Assembly (NCBI RefSeq): GCF_014109765.1
Contig: NZ_CP059139.1
Coordinates: 4,857,001 to 4,921,000 of the forward strand
DNA length: 64,000 bases
Reading direction: 5' to 3'
From: Pseudomonas berkeleyensis
GTDB taxonomy: Bacteria > Pseudomonadota > Gammaproteobacteria > Pseudomonadales > Pseudomonadaceae
The notes under the pieces were generated by a model. The model was not told the DNA's origin, did not search any database, and saw only the letters and a program-made list of their open reading frames with translations. The position numbers were made by a program, and so were the translations under genes. Positions 59,387-64,000 of this stretch are shown piece after piece (positions within the stretch are counted from its first letter, which is position 1; every line of letters begins with the position of its first letter).

Positions 59387-60677
59387 TGTTCAGCCGGGGG
59401 ACATAGGTAACGGGTGTCGGGAGACATAGGTAACGCATTTAGGCTTACGGTGTTCATCGAATTGGGAGATCGAATGATGCCGTGGCTGGAGCGAAGCACT
59501 ATGTCGATAAGGCGAGAGTTTGTTCTGCTGGCGGGGCAGCCCCAAAGTAATGTGCGGGAGCTCTGTCGGCGGTATGGCATCAGTCCCAGAACTGGCTACA
59601 AGTGGCTGGCTCGGTACCGTGAGCAAGGCGATGCAGGCTTGCAGGATCGATCTCGGCGTCCTCTGAGCAGTCCAGGGCGTAGCGATCCGAAGCTGGAACA
59701 AACGGTGGTGCAATTGCACCACCGCTATCCCTATTGGGGCGCTCGCAAACTGCGAAGCTTGTTGATGACTGCAGCTATTGATCCGCCTCACCACAGCACC
59801 ATCGACGCAATCCTCAAGCGCTACGATTGCCACGTCCTCTACCACAATGAACAGTCGCAAGCGCCGGCTAACCGCCGTTTCGAGCATCCCAACCCGAACG
59901 ACCTCTGGCAGATCGACTTCAAGGGTAACGTCCCCCTCAATGATCGCCGTTCGCCTTGTTGTCATCCCTTGACCCTGCTGGACGATCACTCGCGCTTTTC
60001 GCTCTGCTTGCAAGCCTGCCAGGGAGAGCGACTGGAACTGGTCAAACCACATCTGATCGAGGTTTTCCGTCAGTACGGCTTGCCGCTGCGTATCACCGCC
60101 GACAATGGGCCGCCTTGGGGTTCGAATATTGCCGGTGGGCTATCGAAGCTGGAGGTTTGGCTGATGCGGCTGGGGATCGAAGTCAGCCATAGCCGACCTC
60201 ATCATCCACAGACTCAGGGCAAGCTGGAGCGCTTCCACCAGACACTCAAACGCGAAGTGCTGCATCGCGCGTTCAGCGACTTGCAGCATTGTCAGCAAGT
60301 GATGAGCCGTTGGCGAGACGAGTACAACCATTACCGTCCGCATGAAGCACTTGATCAACGGCCGCCCATAGAGCGCTATCGGCCAAGTCCACGAAACTAC
60401 CCGGAGCAACTGCCAGCCATCGAATATGAACCGGGAGATCACGTTGTAAACGTACGTCAGACCGGGCAGGTGTATTTCAAAGGGCTCAACGTCTTCGTAA
60501 GCGGAGGTCTGTATGGAGAGAAGGTCGCCATACGCTCAACCGCTGAAGAGGGTGTCTACGATGTGGTATTCATCCGCAAAACGCTGCGTCAAATAGACCT
60601 GAGGCAACGGGCAACATGATCATCAACCTGTTACCCATGTCTCCCGACAGGTGTTTACCATGTCCCCCGGCTGAACA
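59387..60677 (+). mobile_element. complete IS481-family insertion sequence
   Basis: The element is 1,291 bp. Its ends are inverted repeats: TGTTCAGCCGGGGGACAT at the left and the same in reverse at the right, with similarity continuing through CGGGAGACAT to about 48 bp. The 5-bp sequence CATGG occurs directly on both sides (59,382 to 59,386 and 60,678 to 60,682), a target duplication. The transposase is intact. The insertion is eleven bases beyond the hutC stop. Confidence 0.93.
59474..60619 (+). CDS. IS481-family transposase
   Basis: 381 residues from an ATG at 59,474 with GGGAG five bases upstream. Two N-terminal helix-turn-helix parts are seen (NVRELCRRYGISPRTGYKWLARYREQG, then the YPYWGARKLRSLL region). 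The catalytic residues are Asp in WQIDFKG, Asp in ITADNGPPWG and Glu in GKLERFHQTLKRE, the retroviral-type DDE core of IS3/IS481. No frameshift is needed, as in IS481. The element is probably active. Confidence 0.93.
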   Translation: MMPWLERSTMSIRREFVLLAGQPQSNVRELCRRYGISPRTGYKWLARYREQGDAGLQDRSRRPLSSPGRSDPKLEQTVVQLHHRYPYWGARKLRSLLMTAAIDPPHHSTIDAILKRYDCHVLYHNEQSQAPANRRFEHPNPNDLWQIDFKGNVPLNDRRSPCCHPLTLLDDHSRFSLCLQACQGERLELVKPHLIEVFRQYGLPLRITADNGPPWGSNIAGGLSKLEVWLMRLGIEVSHSRPHHPQTQGKLERFHQTLKREVLHRAFSDLQHCQQVMSRWRDEYNHYRPHEALDQRPPIERYRPSPRNYPEQLPAIEYEPGDHVVNVRQTGQVYFKGLNVFVSGGLYGEKVAIRSTAEEGVYDVVFIRKTLRQIDLRQRAT

Positions 60678-60688
60678 CATGGCGCACC

Positions 60689-61402
60689 CTACACTCTGCG
60701 TTTATGAAGCGAACGCAGCTTGTAGCGGTCACCGGGATGGATCAGCCGCGCGTAGCTGATCAGATGATCGTCCGACCAGGTGCGGCGGATCACGCTCAGA
60801 CAGGGCATGGCCGGGTCAATCTGCAGATGCTCTGCGGTTTGCGCATCCACCAGCACAGCCTCGACCACATGCTCGACATCCGAGATCGGGCAACTGGCGA
60901 CCAATACTTCATTGGGCGTCTGCCGGGTGAAATCGCTTTCCAGATAATGCGGCACCCAGCGCGGGTTGACGAAGCGATCCTCGAGCTGGATCGGCAAATC
61001 GTCCTGCAAGTGCACGAGAATGCTGTGAAACACCTCCGAGCCCAGGCGCAGCCCTAGGCGCAGCGCCACCTCGTCATCGGCGGCGATGGCCTCGCAGCGC
61101 ACCACGCGATTGCCATAGACGTGACCGCGACCGCGCACTTCACTGGCGATGTTCATCACTTCATGCAGGGGCGACTCGGCCTTGCGGTCGGTGACGAATG
61201 TCCCAAGGCCGGCCTGACGCACCAGATAGCCCCTCTGCACCAGATTCTGAATCGCCTTGTTGGCAGTCATGCGACTGACAGCGAAGTCACGCGCCAGTTG
61301 TTCCTCGGGCGGAATCTGGTGATTGACCGGGTAGACGCCGTCATGGATACGCTCGAGCAGAAACTCCTCGATGGCCTTGTAGCGCGGGGTGGTGCTGGTC
61401 AC
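60689..61402 (-). CDS. hutC: HutC, histidine utilisation repressor
   Basis: 237 residues from a GTG at 61,402 with AAGGAG five bases upstream; the frame extends further but lacks such a site. A GntR-type helix-turn-helix is at the N-terminus (IPPEEQLARDFAVSRMTANKAIQNLVQRGYLVRQAGLGTFV). A UTRA effector domain follows (HSILVHLQDDLPIQLEDRFVNP...YARLIHPGDRYKL). It represses hut genes until urocanate binds. It precedes (in transcription, follows) hutH with a REP-like gap between them. Confidence 0.93.
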   Translation of the reverse strand: MTSTTPRYKAIEEFLLERIHDGVYPVNHQIPPEEQLARDFAVSRMTANKAIQNLVQRGYLVRQAGLGTFVTDRKAESPLHEVMNIASEVRGRGHVYGNRVVRCEAIAADDEVALRLGLRLGSEVFHSILVHLQDDLPIQLEDRFVNPRWVPHYLESDFTRQTPNEVLVASCPISDVEHVVEAVLVDAQTAEHLQIDPAMPCLSVIRRTWSDDHLISYARLIHPGDRYKLRSLHKRRV

Positions 61403-61501
61403 GGAAGCTCCTTGGAAATGCCCGGTGCGCGGATGATAGCGGAGCTTGTCCCCTCTCTCACTTGTGGAAAACGACTGCATGGAGGCTGGTCGCGGTACAG
61501 C

Positions 61502-61623
61502 GCGTAGGGCGGACTAAGGAGCGACAGCGAACAGTCCGCCGTTCAGAGTCCCACACATCCTACGGCGTACTGCTTCGCGAGTACGCCCTACGTTCCTGGC
61601 ACCCGGATGCAATCCGGGCTACG
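61502..61623. repeat. REP-like palindromes between hutH and hutC
   Basis: GTAGGGCGGACT...AGTCCGCC and the second unit CGTACTGCTTCGCGAGTACG-CCCTACG lie here, together with CCCGGATGCAATCCGGG followed by CTACGCG. The GTAGGG/CCCTAC ends are shared with the palindrome disrupted by the IS element. No coding capacity. Confidence 0.7.
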
Positions 61624-61627
61624 CGAA

Positions 61628-63163
61628 TCACCCCACCGACGGCAACATGCCGCCCGGCAGCAGCGGGGTCAGCACACGCTCGGCGAGCAATGCGTTGGCC
61701 GCGGCGATGTCCGGGGCGAAGAAGCGATCCTCGACGTAGTACGGCACCTTGGCACGCAGCGCCTGGCGAGCCTGCTCCAGTACCGGGGTGCTCTTCAGAC
61801 CCTCACGAAAATCCAGGCCCTGGCAAGCCCCAAGCCATTCCACGGCGAGAACGCCACGGGTGTTTTCGGCCATGTCCCACAGGCGCTTGCCGGCGTTAGG
61901 CGCCATGGACACATGGTCTTCCTGGTTGGCCGAGGTGGGCAGGCTGTCGACGCTATGCGGGTGAGCCAGCGCCTTGTTGTCGCTGGCCAGTGCAGCGGCG
62001 GTGACCTGAGCGATCATGAAGCCAGAGTTGACCCCACCATTGGCCACCAGAAACGGCGGCAACTGCGACATGTGTTTGTCCATCATCAGTGAGATACGCC
62101 GCTCGGACAGCGAGCCGATCTCGGCGATGGCCAAGGCAATATTGTCGGCAGCCATGGCCACGGGCTCTGCGTGGAAGTTGCCACCGGAAATCACCTCGCC
62201 TTCGGCGGCGAACACCAGCGGGTTATCCGACACCGCGTTGGCCTCGACGCCGAGCACTTCGGCGGCCTGGCGCAATTGGGTCAGGCAGGCACCCATCACC
62301 TGCGGCTGGCAGCGCAGCGAATAGGGATCCTGCACCTTGTCACAGGCGGCGTGGGAACGGCCGATCTCGCTACTATCACCGAGCAGATGACGATAGGCCG
62401 CAGCGGCATCGATCTGTCCACGCTGACCGCGAGCGGCATGAATACGCGCATCAAAGGGCGAGCGCGAACCCAGCAGCGCCTCGACGCTCAGCGCGCCACA
62501 GACGCTGGCAGCAGCGTACAGATCTTCACCCTCGAACAACCCGCGCAGCGCGTAGGCCGTCGACACCTGGGTGCCATTGAGCAGAGCCAGGCCCTCCTTG
62601 GCTGCCAGGGTCATCGGCTCCAGGCCAGCGATGGCCAGCGCCTCGCTGGCCGGCAACCACTCACCGTCATGACGCGCCTGACTTTCCCCAAGCAGAACCA
62701 GCGACATATGCGCCAGCGGCGCCAGGTCACCGGAAGCACCCACCGAGCCCTTGAGCGGGATATGCGGATAGACCTCGGCATTGACCAGGGCGATTAGCGC
62801 CTCGATCACCTTGCGGCGGATACCGGAGAAACCGCGCGCCAGGCTGTTGATCTTCAGCAGCATGATCAGCCGCACCATGGCGTCATCCAATGGCTCGCCA
62901 ATGCCGGCCGCGTGCGACAGCACCAGCGAGCGCTGCAGTTTTTCCAGATCATGGCTGGCAATGCGGGTCGAGGCCAGCAGGCCGAATCCGGTGTTGATGC
63001 CATAGGCCGTGCGGCCCTCGGCAATGATCGCTTCGACGCAGGCAACGCTGGCATCGATGGCCTCATAGGCACTGGCATCCAGACTCAGATACACCGGCGC
63101 CTGGTAGACGGCGCGCAGGTCGACCAGGGTCAGTTGGCCGGGCTTCAGGTTCAGCGTGTTCAT
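61628..63163 (-). CDS. hutH: histidine ammonia-lyase
   Basis: 511 residues, the usual length. The MIO prosthetic group forms from Ala-Ser-Gly in the motif [16 protein letters not shown] (near residue 140). Other family signatures are [24 protein letters not shown] and SGGNFHAEP. It converts histidine to urocanate and ammonia, the first step of histidine degradation. It follows hutU by 13 bp in the same transcript, and its substrate pathway continues in hutU. Confidence 0.97.
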   Translation of the reverse strand: MNTLNLKPGQLTLVDLRAVYQAPVYLSLDASAYEAIDASVACVEAIIAEGRTAYGINTGFGLLASTRIASHDLEKLQRSLVLSHAAGIGEPLDDAMVRLIMLLKINSLARGFSGIRRKVIEALIALVNAEVYPHIPLKGSVGASGDLAPLAHMSLVLLGESQARHDGEWLPASEALAIAGLEPMTLAAKEGLALLNGTQVSTAYALRGLFEGEDLYAAASVCGALSVEALLGSRSPFDARIHAARGQRGQIDAAAAYRHLLGDSSEIGRSHAACDKVQDPYSLRCQPQVMGACLTQLRQAAEVLGVEANAVSDNPLVFAAEGEVISGGNFHAEPVAMAADNIALAIAEIGSLSERRISLMMDKHMSQLPPFLVANGGVNSGFMIAQVTAAALASDNKALAHPHSVDSLPTSANQEDHVSMAPNAGKRLWDMAENTRGVLAVEWLGACQGLDFREGLKSTPVLEQARQALRAKVPYYVEDRFFAPDIAAANALLAERVLTPLLPGGMLPSVG

Positions 63164-63176
63164 GAAATTTCTTTCC

Positions 63177-64000
63177 TCAACCGATCATCGGCAGGTTCAG
63201 GCCTTGTTCGCGAGCGCAATCGATGGCGATCGGATAACCAGCATCGGCGTGGCGCATTACACCAGTGGCCGGATCGTTGGTCAGCACGCGAGCGATACGC
63301 GCCGCTGCCTCGTCGCTACCGTCACAAACGATCACCACGCCGGAGTGCTGGGAAAAGCCCATGCCCACACCACCGCCATGATGCAGGGATACCCAGGTAG
63401 CGCCACTGGCGGTATTGAGCAGGGCATTGAGCAGCGGCCAGTCGGACACGGCATCGGAGCCATCCATCATTGCCTCGGTCTCGCGGTTGGGGCTGGCGAC
63501 TGAACCGGAGTCGAGATGGTCACGACCAATCACCACCGGCGCCGACAGTTCGCCCGCTCGAACCATCTCGTTAAAGGCCAGGCCGAGCTTGGCACGCTGG
63601 CCCAGGCCGACCCAGCAGATTCGCGCCGGCAAGCCCTGGAAGGCGATGCGTTCACGGGCCATGTCCAGCCAGTGATGCAGGTGGGCGTCATCCGCGATCA
63701 GCTCCTTGACCTTGGCATCGGTCTTGTAGATGTCTTCGGGGTTACCGGACAACGCCGCCCAACGGAACGGGCCGACGCCGCGGCAGAACAGCGGACGAAT
63801 ATAGGCCGGGACAAAACCGGGGAAGTCGAAAGCATTGCTCACGCCCTCCTCCAAGGCCATCTGGCGGATGTTGTTGCCGTAGTCGAAGGTCGGCACGCCG
63901 CTCTTCTGGAAATCGAGCATGGCCTGCACGTGCACCGCCATCGACTGCTTGGCGGCCTTGACCACCGCTTGCGGGTCGGTCTGCGCGCGATCGCGGTATT
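63177..64000 (-). CDS. hutU: urocanate hydratase, C-terminal part (runs off window)
   Basis: The reading frame is open to the window edge; only the C-terminal ~273 residues are seen. Family motifs include [51 protein letters not shown] and [17 protein letters not shown]. The GTG at 63,965 is internal, not the real start. The enzyme hydrates urocanate with a tightly bound NAD. The gene begins beyond base 64,000. Confidence 0.96.
   Translation of the reverse strand, partial: YRDRAQTDPQAVVKAAKQSMAVHVQAMLDFQKSGVPTFDYGNNIRQMALEEGVSNAFDFPGFVPAYIRPLFCRGVGPFRWAALSGNPEDIYKTDAKVKELIADDAHLHHWLDMARERIAFQGLPARICWVGLGQRAKLGLAFNEMVRAGELSAPVVIGRDHLDSGSVASPNRETEAMMDGSDAVSDWPLLNALLNTASGATWVSLHHGGGVGMGFSQHSGVVIVCDGSDEAAARIARVLTNDPATGVMRHADAGYPIAIDCAREQGLNLPMIG

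Noticed and set aside
59390..60052. Minus-strand frame of 220 codons inside the IS element
   Set aside because: It is antisense to the transposase and has no motif; the plus-strand transposase has the intact DDE core.
63965..64000. GTG at 63,965 as the start of urocanate hydratase
   Set aside because: The frame continues upstream to the window edge with sequence typical of the enzyme, so the GTG is internal.

Overview
The window looks like a high-GC Pseudomonas chromosome, probably of the mendocina/oleovorans type. The evidence is a GacA-controlled Rsm small RNA, a hut (histidine degradation) operon, REP-like palindromes and a Pseudomonas-type Mu-like siphophage. All assignments were made by reading motifs and gene order; no database search was run.

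Region 1 (1 to about 29,665) is most of a Mu-like transposable prophage of the B3/D3112 kind, read leftwards on the minus strand. From its left end (right side here) it carries transposase-binding repeats, a LexA-like repressor on the plus strand, a Ner-like protein, the MuA and MuB homologues and an early block of small genes. GemA and a Mor-family activator follow, then lysis (SAR endolysin, Rz with nested Rz1) and packaging and head genes (small and large terminase, DUF935 portal, gpF, protease/scaffold, major head). The tail genes come last (terminator, chaperone with a -1 frameshift site, tape measure, tip proteins). The prophage continues past base 1. Cargo between gpF and the protease gene is a Com/Mom DNA-modification pair plus an AT-rich plus-strand membrane gene; in related phages this slot can hold anti-CRISPR genes. 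Two near-identical elements, before the lysis operon and before the protease gene, look like the late promoters P_lys and P_I.

Region 2 (about 29,690 to 38,160) is an accessory, defence-like cluster. It holds a lipoprotein, a Fic protein with a DNA-binding tail and twin palindromes, a NERD protein, a membrane protein, an Mrr-like nuclease and an AAA ATPase/HNH pair resembling Septu. After these come an XRE pseudogene with two in-frame amber codons, a second HTH regulator with a perfect operator, and a BRO-N protein.

Region 3 (38,360 to 64,000) is core-like chromosome. It has a DUF2513 protein, a diguanylate cyclase, and a sigma-54 activator driving a GntP permease and CoA-transferase operon. 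Next are an unknown tail-anchored protein, a YdeP-type molybdoenzyme, and agmatinase with a polyamine-binding protein and a divergent LysR gene, followed by an FMN reductase. Then comes an operon of a MOSC protein, a class III aminotransferase homologue lacking its PLP lysine, and a glutamine-amidotransferase homologue lacking its cysteine. A LysR gene, a TetR/hydrolase pair, rsmY, a secreted protein, a complete IS481-family element inserted in a REP-like palindrome, and hutC, hutH and part of hutU complete the window.
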